Shown here one piece after another: positions 1 to 9,617 of a stretch of DNA of 64,000 nucleotides (positions are counted from its first letter, which is position 1; every line of letters starts with the position of its first letter). The stretch comes from Oscillibacter sp. Lineage in GTDB: Bacteria > Bacillota > Clostridia > Oscillospirales > Oscillospiraceae. The notes beneath the pieces are model-generated. The model searched no databases and was not told where the DNA came from. It saw only the letters and a list, made by a program, of their open reading frames with translations. The position numbers were made by a program, and so were the translations under genes. Location of the stretch: the NCBI GenBank assembly GCA_022791135.1, contig JAAVYM010000072.1, forward strand, positions 1-64,000. The letters run 5' to 3'.

Positions 1-966
1 CTCCACGCCGTTGTACTCGGCGGCAAGCGCGGCCGCGCCGATCACCACGTCGCCCACGCCCACCTTGCACCCGCCGTAGCTCTGGCGGTGATAGCCCGCA
101 AAGCGCTCCACGATCATCCCGGCGAACTCATACTCGCCGTTGAGGAAAATGTACTCATTGGGGATGAACACGTGGTCCAGTACCACCAGGGCCTCCTGGC
201 CGCCAAACTTGGCGTTGCCCACGTCGATGGAGGCGTCCTCCTCCAGCTTCCGGGTGTCGCAGGACTGACGGCCGTAAATCATATACATGCCCTCGGCGTC
301 GGTGGGGCAGGCGAAGCTGACAGCCCAATCCTTATCCGCCTCGCCCATGGAGATGGTGGGCATGAAGATGTGCCAGTGAGAGTTGATGGAGCCGGTCTGG
401 TGGCACTTGGCGCCGCAGACCACGATGCCGTCGTCACGGCGCTCCACCACGTGGACGTACATGTCCGGGTCCGCCTGCTGGCTGGGGGCCTTGGAGCGGT
501 CGCCCTTGGGGTCCGTCATGGCCCCGTCCACGGTCAGGTCATTGTCCTGGACCATGGTGATGAACTTCTTAAAGTTCTCGTGATAGTGGGTGCCGTATTT
601 CTCGTCAATCTCATACGTAGAGGAAAACACGGCATTGAAAGCGTCCATACCCACGCAGCGCTGGAAGCAGCTGGCGGTCTTCTGGCCAAGCAAACGCTGC
701 ATCTTCACCTTGTTTACGAGGTCCTCCGTGGACTGGTGCAGATGGGTGAAGCGGTTGACGGTATGGCCCGTCAGGCTGGACTTCACGGTCATGAGGTCCG
801 CATACTGGGGGTCCTGGGCCAGGGCATAGGTCATGGCGACGCAGTTGATGCTGGGGCGGATCATGGGGTGGTCCACCCAGTTGTCAATTTTCTCGCCGAA
901 CATGTAAACCCGGGTCTTGAGCTTGCGCAGGCTCTCGATGTATTCTTGGGCGGTCATTAAGGCCAT
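1..966 (-). CDS. abfD: 4-hydroxybutyryl-CoA dehydratase / vinylacetyl-CoA delta-isomerase (C-terminus beyond window edge)
   Basis: Reverse-strand translation MALMTAQEYIESLRKLKTRVYMFGEKIDNWVDHPMIRPSINCVAMTYALAQDP...; AbfD/HpaB-family signature; ATG at 966 with upstream GGAGGA. Confidence 0.9.
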   Translation of the reverse strand, partial: MALMTAQEYIESLRKLKTRVYMFGEKIDNWVDHPMIRPSINCVAMTYALAQDPQYADLMTVKSSLTGHTVNRFTHLHQSTEDLVNKVKMQRLLGQKTASCFQRCVGMDAFNAVFSSTYEIDEKYGTHYHENFKKFITMVQDNDLTVDGAMTDPKGDRSKAPSQQADPDMYVHVVERRDDGIVVCGAKCHQTGSINSHWHIFMPTISMGEADKDWAVSFACPTDAEGMYMIYGRQSCDTRKLEEDASIDVGNAKFGGQEALVVLDHVFIPNEYIFLNGEYEFAGMIVERFAGYHRQSYGGCKVGVGDVVIGAAALAAEYNGVE

Positions 967-1157
967 TTTGGTTATCCTCCTGATTTTAGTGGGGCAGTCT
1001 GATATTTTTATTTGTTCCGGGCGGTTCTTGCCTGCCCGGAACCCCTCTGCCCGCGCCATGGGGCGCGTCACATTCGTGCGGCGAACGTGAGGGGGGTCAG
1101 CGGAGCCGCGTCAAGGGCGCGGCGGAGCGTCTAAGGGGGACACCGCCCCCCTTGGAC

Positions 1158-2714
1158 TTAATCGTTGGCGAGGCCCATCAGCTCGTCGCGGAAAATCCGC
1201 TCGTCCATGAGCTTCAGGTCCTCCGCAATCTTGGGCATGAACTCCATCTGATCCAGCACCTGGGTCTGGAGGTCGATACCGGGGGCAATCTCAATGAGCG
1301 TCACGCCCTCGGGCCGCAGCTCGAACACCGCCCGCTCCGTCACGTACAGCACCGGCTGGTGGACCTTGTTGGCATAGGTGCCGGAGAAAGTGATGTGCTC
1401 CACCTGGTTCACAAACTTTTTCTTCGCACCCTCCTGGGTAATGACCAGCTTGCCGTCCCGGCATTCAGCCTTCAATCCCTTGGCAGTGAAGGTGCCGCAA
1501 TAAACCACCTTCTTGGCGTTCTGGGTGATGTCGATAAAGCCGCCCGCGCCCGCCAGGCGTGTGCCGAACTTGGAGACGTTCAGATCGCCGTTGGGGGCCG
1601 TCTCCGCCAGGCCCAGGAACGCCACATCCAGGCCGCCGCCCTGGTAGAAGTCAAACTGGACGTTGTGGTCCAGAATCGCCATAGAGTTGGCCGCGCCACC
1701 GAACTGCGTCCCGCCGTAGGGCACACCGGCGATGGAACCGGCCTCCACGGTCAGGGTCATCTTGTCGGAGATGCCCTCCTCCGCCGCTACGTTGGCGATT
1801 TTCTCCGGCGCGCCGGTGCCCAGGTTCACAATAGCATCCTGAGGCAGCTCCATGGCCGCCCGGCGGGCCAGAATCTTCTTGGCGTCCAGGGGAATAGAGG
1901 GGATGTCGTTCACGGGGATGCGGAACTCGCCGCTGAGTGCCCCGTCATAGGGCATGCCGAGGCACTGGTTGTTGTCCTCCGGGGAACCCACCACGATGGC
2001 GTCCACGTAGATGCCGGGAATCTTCACAAGGCGGGGGTCCAGGGTGCCGCCCTGAACGATCTTCTCCACCTGGACGATGACAATGCCGCCGGAGTTCTTG
2101 GTGGCCTGGCACTGAGCCGTCACGTCCAGGGGGCCGATTTCTCTATGTACCGTGCAGTTGCCGTACTCATCGGCATAGCTGCCCCGGACCAGGCAGACGT
2201 TAATGGGAATCGGCTTGTAGAGCAGCCGCTCCTCCCCCTCAATGTTTACCAGCTTCACCAGGTCCTCCTTGGTGGCCTCGTTCAGCTTGCCGCCGCCGTT
2301 CCGGGGGTCCACGAAGGTGTACAGGCCCACGTGGGTAATGGTGCCGATGTTGTGGGCCGCGATGTCCCGATACATGTGAGTAATGACGCCCTGGGGCAGG
2401 TTGTACGCCTCCAGCTTGTTGGCAAGAGCCAGCTCGCCCAGCTTGGCGGCCCGGTCCCAGTGTCCGCCGACGACCCGCTTGCACATACCCTCGTGGCCAA
2501 AGTGGTCGCCGCCGGTGCCGTCCCGGTGGCCCTGGCCTGCCGCGAAGAACAGCGTCAGATCCCGGGGATGGCCGGTCTCCACGAAGCGCTGCTCCAGCGC
2601 CTTGGTCAGCGCCTCGGGGCAGGCGCAGCTGACAAATCCGCCGGTGGAGACGGTGTCGCCGTCCTTGACCATCAGCGCCGCTTCTTCAGCCGTGATTACG
2701 CGCACTTTTTTCAT
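1158..2714 (-). CDS. Acyl-CoA:acetate/propionate CoA-transferase (YdiF/Pct-like)
   Basis: 518-aa ORF MKKVRVITAEEAALMVKDGDTVSTGGFV...; class I CoA-transferase architecture, alpha and beta parts fused; GTGAPEKIA and EAGSIAGVPYGG motifs. Confidence 0.9.
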   Translation of the reverse strand: MKKVRVITAEEAALMVKDGDTVSTGGFVSCACPEALTKALEQRFVETGHPRDLTLFFAAGQGHRDGTGGDHFGHEGMCKRVVGGHWDRAAKLGELALANKLEAYNLPQGVITHMYRDIAAHNIGTITHVGLYTFVDPRNGGGKLNEATKEDLVKLVNIEGEERLLYKPIPINVCLVRGSYADEYGNCTVHREIGPLDVTAQCQATKNSGGIVIVQVEKIVQGGTLDPRLVKIPGIYVDAIVVGSPEDNNQCLGMPYDGALSGEFRIPVNDIPSIPLDAKKILARRAAMELPQDAIVNLGTGAPEKIANVAAEEGISDKMTLTVEAGSIAGVPYGGTQFGGAANSMAILDHNVQFDFYQGGGLDVAFLGLAETAPNGDLNVSKFGTRLAGAGGFIDITQNAKKVVYCGTFTAKGLKAECRDGKLVITQEGAKKKFVNQVEHITFSGTYANKVHQPVLYVTERAVFELRPEGVTLIEIAPGIDLQTQVLDQMEFMPKIAEDLKLMDERIFRDELMGLAND

Positions 2715-2844
2715 GCTTTCCGAACTCCTTTTTCTGTGATAAAATAATCTTACATTAGAACCTGGCTCTCGATTTTGGATTTCTCCGTTGCCGTCGCTCC
2801 GGCCCGTTTTATCACCAGGCTACAGAGCGCGCGAAAGTTCTTTT

Positions 2845-2871
2845 GCATACTTTTCTTCCAAGAAAAGTATG
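2845..2871. terminator. Hairpin catacttttcttccaagaaaagtatg just 3' of the crotonase stop
   Basis: Inverted repeat CATACTTTTCTT/AAGAAAAGTATG. Confidence 0.5.
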
Positions 2872-3672
2872 TTATTTGTTCTGGAAATGCTTCTCCTTGC
2901 GCTTTTCCAGGAAGGCGCTCATGCCCTCCTTCTGATCCTCGGTGGCAAAGCACATGGCAAACAGCTCGTTCTCCAGGGCGATGCCGTCGTCAATGTCCAT
3001 CTGCATGCCGCGGTCGATGCACGCCTTGGAGTACTTCACGGCGATGGGCGCGTTGACGGTAAAGGATTTCGCCATAGCGATGGCCGCATCCATCAGCTGC
3101 TCCAGGGGATAGACCTCGTTGGCCAATCCGATGGCCTTGGCCTCGTCCGCGCCGATGACCTTACCGGAGAAAATCAGCTCCTTGGCCTTGGCGATGCCCA
3201 CCCGGCGGGGAAGGCGCTGGGTGCCGGAGAAGCCGGGAGTGATGCCCAGGCCGACTTCCGGCTGGCCGAACTTGGCGCCGCCCTTACCCTCGGCGTTGGG
3301 ACCGGCCGCCAGGATGATGTCGCAGCTCATGGCAATCTCGCAGCCGCCGCCCAGGGCGAAGCCGTTCACCGCCGCGATGGTGGGGATCTCCAGCTTCTCA
3401 ATGCGGCGGAACAACGCGCTGCCCCGCTGGCCCCACTTGCGGCCCTGGGCCACGTCCATGGGCTTTTGTTCGCCGATGTCGGCCCCTGCCACGAAGGAGC
3501 GGCCCTCGCCGGTGAGGATGAAGGCCCGCAGCTCCGCGTCCCTCTCCACCTCGGAAATCAGCGCCTCCAGGTCGGAAACGACCTGGGAATTCAGCGCGTT
3601 CAGCGCTTCGGGACGGTTGATGGTTGCAATACCGATGTTGTCTTTCTTCTCATAGCGCACGGTCTGATACAT
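2872..3672 (-). CDS. Enoyl-CoA hydratase/isomerase (crotonase family)
   Basis: MYQTVRYEKKDNIGIATINRPEALNALN...AGADIGE...GGGCEIAMSCD; RBS GAAGGAGG upstream of ATG at 3672 favours this over the ORF-track start at 3690. Confidence 0.9.
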   Translation of the reverse strand: MYQTVRYEKKDNIGIATINRPEALNALNSQVVSDLEALISEVERDAELRAFILTGEGRSFVAGADIGEQKPMDVAQGRKWGQRGSALFRRIEKLEIPTIAAVNGFALGGGCEIAMSCDIILAAGPNAEGKGGAKFGQPEVGLGITPGFSGTQRLPRRVGIAKAKELIFSGKVIGADEAKAIGLANEVYPLEQLMDAAIAMAKSFTVNAPIAVKYSKACIDRGMQMDIDDGIALENELFAMCFATEDQKEGMSAFLEKRKEKHFQNK

Positions 3673-3791
3673 ATTGGGTTCCTCCTTCATTTTTCGGGTT
3701 ATGGCCCCGTATTTCCCGATAGGTATTGTAGCAAAAAATATGCCAGCTTTTCAAGCCGCAGTTTCTGCCTCACGAGACAGTTTCCTGTAGA

Positions 3792-3830
3792 AACTGCCAA
3801 AAAGCCGAAGGGTTTTTGGCAGTTTTGTTC
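3792..3830 (+). terminator. Intrinsic terminator-like hairpin AACTGCCAAAAA-gccgaaggg-TTTTTGGCAGTT
   Basis: Perfect 12-bp stem followed by ttgttc on the + strand. Confidence 0.5.
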
Positions 3831-4164
3831 AAGTCCATACCCAAAAATCAGCAGGGCTATTCAAAAATGAATAGCCCCCTACCAAGCCGCACGCAGAGAA
3901 TGCCAAGCCACCTTTGTGAAAAGCGTTAATTTGAGGCCGGGCTTTCTGTGAAAACCGCGCATGAAATTTTTCATTGCGCCAGATTATTCAATCTTGCATA
4001 ATTTCTATTCAAATTCGAATAAATGCTGTCGCCTGTCCCCGCCGGCCGCCCGGCACGGATAAAAAATATTTGCGAACTTTTTTGAAGAATTCCGCGCCGC
4101 TGATTCGTATCATATTTGTCGGACGACAAAGCACGGCATTTCGCGGAGGGGGTGGTGAGACGGC

Positions 4165-4686
4165 GTGGCTTCCATGACAAAAGAACAATTCTCGGCCCTG
4201 GTGCCCCAGTTCGAGCGGCTGGTCTATACCGTCTGCTTCCAGCTGGTCCGGGACGCCGCTGCCGCGGAGGATTTGACCCAGGATACGTTCCTCTCCGCCT
4301 ACATCCACCGCGACAGCATGCCCCAGGGCTACGAGCGGCAGTGGCTGGCGCGCATCGCCGCCAACAAGGCCAAGGACCACCTGCAAAGCGCCTGGAACCG
4401 CCGCACCGTCCTCCCGGGGGACCAGGAGCTGCCCCAGGGCCTGGCCCCGCCCGCCGAGGAGGTGGCCCTGCGCCGCAGCGGCGCTGCAGAGGCCCGGACC
4501 GCGATTGAACATATGAAGGAGCCTTACCGGCAGGTGTGCCGCATGTGCCTGCTGGACGAACGCTCCCCGGAGGAGGCCGCCCTGGCCCTGGGCCGGCCGG
4601 TCAAGACCGTATACACACAGCTCTCCCGGGCCAAACGGCTGCTGCGGGAGGAATTGGAAAGGGGTGGAAACCATGGTATTTCGTGA
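4165..4686 (+). CDS. ECF-type RNA polymerase sigma factor
   Basis: Sigma-70 region 2 (AAEDLTQDTFLSAY) and region 4 (PYRQVCRMCLLDERSPEEAALALGRPVKTVYTQLSRAKRLLREEL). Confidence 0.9.
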   Translation: MASMTKEQFSALVPQFERLVYTVCFQLVRDAAAAEDLTQDTFLSAYIHRDSMPQGYERQWLARIAANKAKDHLQSAWNRRTVLPGDQELPQGLAPPAEEVALRRSGAAEARTAIEHMKEPYRQVCRMCLLDERSPEEAALALGRPVKTVYTQLSRAKRLLREELERGGNHGIS

Positions 4687-5128
4687 CGACGGGCACCTGA
4701 GCGCGGAGGCCCTGACCGCCCTGGCGCGGAACGAGGACAATTTTGACGGGCTGGAGCGGCTGGAGATCGCGGAGCACCTGGCCTTTTGCGACGAGTGCCT
4801 TCAGCGTTACGCCATGGCCCTGGAGGGGGGCACTCTGCTGATTCCGGAGCGCTCCTGCCGGCAAACTCTTCCCGCCCGTATCCGGAGCCGGGCCTTCCAT
4901 CTGGCCGTCAGCCGTTACGCCACCGCCGCGGCCGCCGTGGCCCTGGCCCTGACCATTTTGTGGGGCGCGGAGCCGGCGAACTTCCCCCGCCCCATCCTGC
5001 CGGAGGACCGCCCCAGCGTCTCCCAGCAGCTCAGCGGCCTGACGGGGGAAATCAGCGATTCCCTGCGGGAGACCGTATCCGGCCTGTCCAACTTTTTTAA
5101 CGACTTCCGGCCCAGCCGGTTCATGTAA
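4664..5128 (+). CDS. Anti-sigma factor, zinc-finger type, one TM segment
   Basis: Overlaps the sigma gene; HxxxCxxC (EHLAFCDECLQ); hydrophobic segment AAAAVALALTILWG. Confidence 0.75.
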   Translation: METMVFRDDGHLSAEALTALARNEDNFDGLERLEIAEHLAFCDECLQRYAMALEGGTLLIPERSCRQTLPARIRSRAFHLAVSRYATAAAAVALALTILWGAEPANFPRPILPEDRPSVSQQLSGLTGEISDSLRETVSGLSNFFNDFRPSRFM

Positions 5129-5142
5129 GGAGGAAACAGCTT

Positions 5143-5901
5143 ATGAGGTTCATCCGGAAATCCCTTCGGGGACTGTGGCATCTGACCTGCGCCTGCGTTC
5201 CGGGCTGCGGGCAGATGTGCCAAGGGTATATGAAACGGGGCATTTCCCAGACCATTATTTTCTGCGTCATCATTTTTATCGCCGTGTTCCTGGAGATGGG
5301 GGCCTTGGCCGTGCTCATCGCGCCTTTGTGGGCCTACTCGTTTTTTGACAGCTTCAATCTCCGCCGCCAAATCCGGGAGGGCATGGCCCCGGAGGACGAG
5401 TTCATGTTCGGTCTGTCCGAAATGGACTCCCGGAAGCTGAGCCGCATTCTCAGACGCCGGGGAAGCCTGATCGGCTGGCTGCTGGTAGCGGTGGGACTGT
5501 ACAACGTGTATATGATCGCCGCCCGGAATATCCTCGGCGCCCTGCAGGACCTGTTCCCCTGGCTGACCTGGCTCTATCACCTGCTGGTTTGGGATATGCC
5601 CCGGATTTTGGGCACAGTGCTGATCATCGCCTTGGGCATCTGGTTCATCAAGGGACCCAAGGCTCCTGCGGAGGACGCCCCCTCCTACGCGCCCCCCAAG
5701 GCCCCGCCCACCCCGCCGAAAATGCCCGCCACGCCCTGGACCAAAGCGGAGGAGCAATTTCACCAGGCTCCGGACCCCCAGGCCCCGCCGGTGCCGGAGG
5801 AACCCGAGCCGGTGACGCTGACGTGGAAATCCGAATTCAACGTGGAGAAGTTCGAACGGGAGGCCCAGGAGAAGGAAGCGCGGGAGGCGGACCATGAGTG
5901 A
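5143..5901 (+). CDS. Membrane protein of the sigma operon
   Basis: 252-aa ORF with several hydrophobic segments and a proline-rich cytosolic tail; RBS aaggagg. Confidence 0.7.
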   Translation: MRFIRKSLRGLWHLTCACVPGCGQMCQGYMKRGISQTIIFCVIIFIAVFLEMGALAVLIAPLWAYSFFDSFNLRRQIREGMAPEDEFMFGLSEMDSRKLSRILRRRGSLIGWLLVAVGLYNVYMIAARNILGALQDLFPWLTWLYHLLVWDMPRILGTVLIIALGIWFIKGPKAPAEDAPSYAPPKAPPTPPKMPATPWTKAEEQFHQAPDPQAPPVPEEPEPVTLTWKSEFNVEKFEREAQEKEAREADHE

Positions 5902-6583
5902 CGCTGCCGCTTGCCCCCGCCGCCGGGTCGGGACTCTCACTCTGGGTGCCGTCCTGGTGGCAGCAGGAAGTGGGATGCTGGCCTCGTTGCTGTGGCCCGG
6001 GCTGGAACTAAGCTGGCTGCTGAAGCTGTCGCCTTTAATTCTTGTCGCCCTGGGCACGGAGGTCCTGCTGTCCGCCCGGAAGGGCGGGAAGATTCGCTAC
6101 GACTGGGCGGGAATGCTCCTCTGCCTCCTCCTGGTGGGGGCGGGGCTGACGATGTACGCCGCCGCCTGGTACGTGCAAAACGGGGAGTATTTCAATGCCT
6201 ACAACTGCTCCCGCTACGCCAATGAGGCCAGCTACCGCATGGAATACAGCTATTTTGACGGCTTTGACTCCCACACCCTCCCGCTGGAGGCCGGAGACCG
6301 GCTGGAGGGCCGGATTGATACCTACAGCGGCTGGCTGGAGGTGGAGGTCGCCGGCGAGGATGGGAACACCCTCCTGGAGGGGGTTCCGCTGAATGGGGAG
6401 CAGTCCGTGGAGGTTCCAAGGAGCGGCCTTTACACCGTTTTAGTCCACGGGCGGAGGGCCAGCGGCTGCTTTTTCTTCGAGGCGGTTAAGGCCCCGGAGG
6501 CCGGAGCGGAGCCGTCCGCTCCGGAGGAAGCCATCGCCCCAGAAGAAGCGGATGTCTCGCCAGACCAGGCAGAAAACACGTAA
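5894..6583 (+). CDS. Membrane protein of the sigma operon
   Basis: 229-aa ORF overlapping the previous gene by 8 nt; N-terminal TM helices. Confidence 0.7.
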   Translation: MSDAAACPRRRVGTLTLGAVLVAAGSGMLASLLWPGLELSWLLKLSPLILVALGTEVLLSARKGGKIRYDWAGMLLCLLLVGAGLTMYAAAWYVQNGEYFNAYNCSRYANEASYRMEYSYFDGFDSHTLPLEAGDRLEGRIDTYSGWLEVEVAGEDGNTLLEGVPLNGEQSVEVPRSGLYTVLVHGRRASGCFFFEAVKAPEAGAEPSAPEEAIAPEEADVSPDQAENT

Positions 6584-6588
6584 AAATG

Positions 6589-6642
6589 AAGAACCAGCCG
6601 GAGGGTACCCCCGCTCCCCGGCTGGTTCTTCTCTATTTTTTT
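6589..6642 (+). terminator. Rho-independent terminator of the sigma operon
   Basis: GAACCAGCCGG...CCGGCTGGTTC followed by ttctctattttttt. Confidence 0.85.
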
Positions 6643-6845
6643 AAGTACGAGAAACCTTTCGCATATCGCCTGATTTTATCCACACTTCCTTTCCTGCCGC
6701 AGAGCATGATAAAGCCCTTGCCCACCGTCTGCCTGGAGCATATTGCGGCCGGCCCCTTTTCGCGCGGGGTTCGAGGGCCACCGGCGCACTTCGGACGGAC
6801 GTCTAGTCAAAATCGGATACTCCGGCAGACATATTCCCTTCCATA

Positions 6846-7631
6846 TTATTTTTCCAGCAAGACTTGCTTCCCTTTGGACAGGCGTATGCATGCCAGGCAG
6901 TAGCTCACCATCATTGTCCCCCATACCAGCAGCAGAACAAACACCGGCAACAGACTCATCTCCATCACCATCCCCAGCAGCGTCAGAATCAGCCAAAGCC
7001 CCAGGCATAGCCGGTTTGTTACCATGTAGGCCCGGTGGCTGGCCTCGCCGATTTGCTGCCGCTCCGATTCGTCGCAACTGTCCAGCCACTTCTTCTGAAA
7101 TTTTGTGTCGTAGACGCTGCCGTGCTTCTCCGGGTTCATCCTCCGCTCCAGGTCCACTGTCTTCTGCTGGGCGAAAACCACTGCGCCGCAGGAGAGGATG
7201 AAAAGGCTCACAACCCACATCGCCCCGTCCCCGTCCAGACAGTAGGTCCCCAGGGCGCTCATGAAAAACAGGTTCACCAGGAGCTGCACGGCGCTGAGAA
7301 GCAGCACCCAGCTGAGAAGCAGCTCGATGGATTCAGAATCCTCATTTTCATCCCCGCCGTCCCAGGCTGCAAACTTCTTCGCCGCGGCGCGGTATAGAAA
7401 GAAGCAGGGCAGCAGGGTCAGCAGAGAGCTTACCGGAATGCCCCAGGGGATGGAAAACTCCAGGGCCGCGCGGACCTGGCCGGCCAAGGCGTTCAAACCC
7501 AGCCCGAATATCCGGCTGAACCCAATGACAAAACCAATCACGCCGCCCAGCAGCAGCGCCCCCAGCATGGTCAGGAAAAATTTTGGCAGGGCCTTCCGGT
7601 TTTCGCTTCTCTCTTTCGATTTTTTATTCAT
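6846..7631 (-). CDS. DUF3169-like membrane protein
   Basis: MNKKSKERSENRKALPKFFLTMLGALLLGGVIGFVIG...; several TM segments; start overlaps the XRE regulator stop. Confidence 0.65.
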   Translation of the reverse strand: MNKKSKERSENRKALPKFFLTMLGALLLGGVIGFVIGFSRIFGLGLNALAGQVRAALEFSIPWGIPVSSLLTLLPCFFLYRAAAKKFAAWDGGDENEDSESIELLLSWVLLLSAVQLLVNLFFMSALGTYCLDGDGAMWVVSLFILSCGAVVFAQQKTVDLERRMNPEKHGSVYDTKFQKKWLDSCDESERQQIGEASHRAYMVTNRLCLGLWLILTLLGMVMEMSLLPVFVLLLVWGTMMVSYCLACIRLSKGKQVLLEK

Positions 7632-7839
7632 GAGTTTCGTCCTCCTGATAGGTAAAAATTTCCTCAACCTGTACGCCGCAGATCTTCGCAAGCTTCAGCG
7701 CCAGCGTCACGGAGGGGGAATAATCCCCCCGTTCAATTTGGCTGATCGTCTGCCGGGAAACACCCGCCAGCCGCCCCAGCTCCTGCTGGTTGACCCCCAG
7801 CCTGGCCCTGTACTCCTTTAGCCGGTTATATAACGGCAT
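7624..7839 (-). CDS. XRE-family helix-turn-helix regulator (short, YozG/DUF3169-associated type)
   Basis: MPLYNRLKEYRARLGVNQQELGRLAGVSRQTISQIERGDYSPSVTLALKLAKICGVQVEEIF. Confidence 0.9.
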   Translation of the reverse strand: MPLYNRLKEYRARLGVNQQELGRLAGVSRQTISQIERGDYSPSVTLALKLAKICGVQVEEIFTYQEDETHE

Positions 7840-7878
7840 GTCATTACCTCCTCCCTTTTGACAAGCCAGACTGTCATA

Positions 7879-7932
7879 TTGACAACTATTCTTGTCAAAA
7901 TGCAGTATAGCACTGACAAGTATTCTTGTCAA
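7879..7932 (-). promoter_or_regulatory. Promoter plus two palindromic operators upstream of the XRE regulator
   Basis: TTGACAACTATTCTTGTCAA (7879-7898) and TGACAAGTATTCTTGTCA (7914-7931); minus-strand TTGACA (7927-7932)-17 bp-TATACT (7904-7909). Confidence 0.75.
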
Positions 7933-8193
7933 GCAGGATGCGAAATTTTTTTCTGGGGATTGCCGTCTTGCTCTGCCCTCCGCCTCACCGCCGCGCAGAG
8001 TCGGGCAGGACGGGCGGATGGAAATCTCTCCAAGTCGCCATTCATGAACGTTTTTTGAATCCGCGCCGCTTTTCCTTTACTTCCCCTTTAAAATGTTCTA
8101 TAATCGCACATAATATCACTTTCGAACCAAAAGGCCGAAAGCAACACTCCCATGCTGTCAAATTCCAGCCAGCAGAAAGGATGGATCCATTAT

Positions 8194-9429
8194 ATGGAAG
8201 AAAAACTGCGGGAATATGCCCGCCTCCTGGTCCGGGTCGGTCTCAACGTGGAGCAGGGGCAGCGTATGATCCTCTCCTCCCCGGTTGAGTGCGCCCACTT
8301 CGCCCGCCTCTGTGCCCAGGAGGCCTATGACGCCGGATGCAAGGAGGTCGTCATGAACTGGACTGACGACGCCATGACCCGGATGAAGTACCTCTGCGCG
8401 GATGAGGAGGTCTTTGACTCCGTGCCCCTTTGGCGGAGACACTTTTTCAACGATCAGGCTCTGGAAGGCGCGGCTTATCTCGCCATCTCCGCCACGGACC
8501 CCGAAAACCTGAAGGGCGTGGACTCCCAGAGAATTATCCGCGCCCAGCGCGCCAGCGGCAAGGCCCTGAAGGACTTCGACCGGCTCCAGATGTGCGGCGG
8601 TTTCCCTTGGTGCATCGCCTCCATTCCCATCCCCTCCTGGGCTGCGCGGGTCTTCCCCGATCTGGACGGCGAGAAGGCCACCGGCGCTTTGTGGGACGCC
8701 ATTTTCCGCGCCGTTCGCATCACCGGCGACGGCCACGCCGTCCAGCGCTGGCAGGAACACCTGGCTACCTTGGATAAACGGCTGGAGAAGCTCAACGCTT
8801 TGAAGTTTAAGTCCCTCCACTACCGAAACGCCCTGGGTACGGATCTTACTGTGGAGCTGCCTGAGGGCTGCATCTGGGAGAGCGGCGGAGACCGGACCCT
8901 GGCCGGCCGGAGCTATATCGCCAACATTCCAACGGAGGAGATTTTTACCGCCCCCCTGAAAACCGGCGCCAACGGCGTGGTCATGGGTTCCATGCCCTTG
9001 GTCCATGACGGCAACGTGATTGAAGGACTTCGCTTTGTGGTGAAGGACGGAAAAATCGTGGAGGCTACGGCTCAGGCGGGGGAGGAAACCCTGCGGGCCG
9101 CCATCTCGGTTGACGAGGGCGCCGCTTACTTTGGCGAGGTGGCCCTGGTGCCCTACGACAGCCCTATCGCAAACCAGGGACTGCTATTCTATAACACCCT
9201 CTTCGACGAAAACGCCGCCTGCCATATTGCATTTGGAGAGGCGTATCCCTGCCTGGAGGGCGGGCAAAACCTGTCGAAGGACGAACTCAAGGCCCGGGGG
9301 CTGAACGACTCCATTACTCATGTGGATTTCATGATCGGAACTTCGGACCTCTCCATCATGGGAACCGCCCAGGACGGGCGGGAGGTCCCGATTTTCATCG
9401 ACGGAAATTTCGCCCCCGCATTTTCCTGA
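8194..9429 (+). CDS. Aminopeptidase, M29 family
   Basis: MEEKLREYARLLVRVGLNVEQGQRMILSSPVECAHFARLCAQEAYDAG...; C-terminal HVDFMIGTSDLSIMGTAQDGREVPIFIDGNFA. Confidence 0.85.
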   Translation: MEEKLREYARLLVRVGLNVEQGQRMILSSPVECAHFARLCAQEAYDAGCKEVVMNWTDDAMTRMKYLCADEEVFDSVPLWRRHFFNDQALEGAAYLAISATDPENLKGVDSQRIIRAQRASGKALKDFDRLQMCGGFPWCIASIPIPSWAARVFPDLDGEKATGALWDAIFRAVRITGDGHAVQRWQEHLATLDKRLEKLNALKFKSLHYRNALGTDLTVELPEGCIWESGGDRTLAGRSYIANIPTEEIFTAPLKTGANGVVMGSMPLVHDGNVIEGLRFVVKDGKIVEATAQAGEETLRAAISVDEGAAYFGEVALVPYDSPIANQGLLFYNTLFDENAACHIAFGEAYPCLEGGQNLSKDELKARGLNDSITHVDFMIGTSDLSIMGTAQDGREVPIFIDGNFAPAFS

Positions 9430-9457
9430 CTCGCAGCGGCCGGGGCGGCCCCTTCTA

Positions 9458-9617
9458 GGACCTGTTCAAATTAAGACAAATGTACAGATTTCCCGGCAAA
9501 TTTCACCGGATGCGGGGTAAAAATTTGCAGGCGCATGGACGTACGTCAATATTTTTAAACGAGGTAAACGGAAAAATCTGCCGGAAAGGCGCACGTTTGA
9601 ACTGATGGAAACGGGTC
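9458..9617. repeat. Structured, repeat-like intergenic element
   Basis: Imperfect terminal inverted repeat GGACCtGTT.../...ggaAACgGGTCC; internal CAGATTT/AAATCTG and CGGCAAATTT/AAATTTGC inverted repeats; palindrome GACGTACGTC. Confidence 0.4.

Noticed and set aside
88-960. 290-aa plus-strand ORF at the left edge
   Set aside because: Antisense shadow of the abfD gene, which runs off the window and is therefore absent from the ORF track.
4074-4110. Autoregulated ECF promoter (GAAC...CGTAT) upstream of the sigma gene
   Set aside because: Motif spacing is about 28 bp, too long for the usual 16-17 bp.
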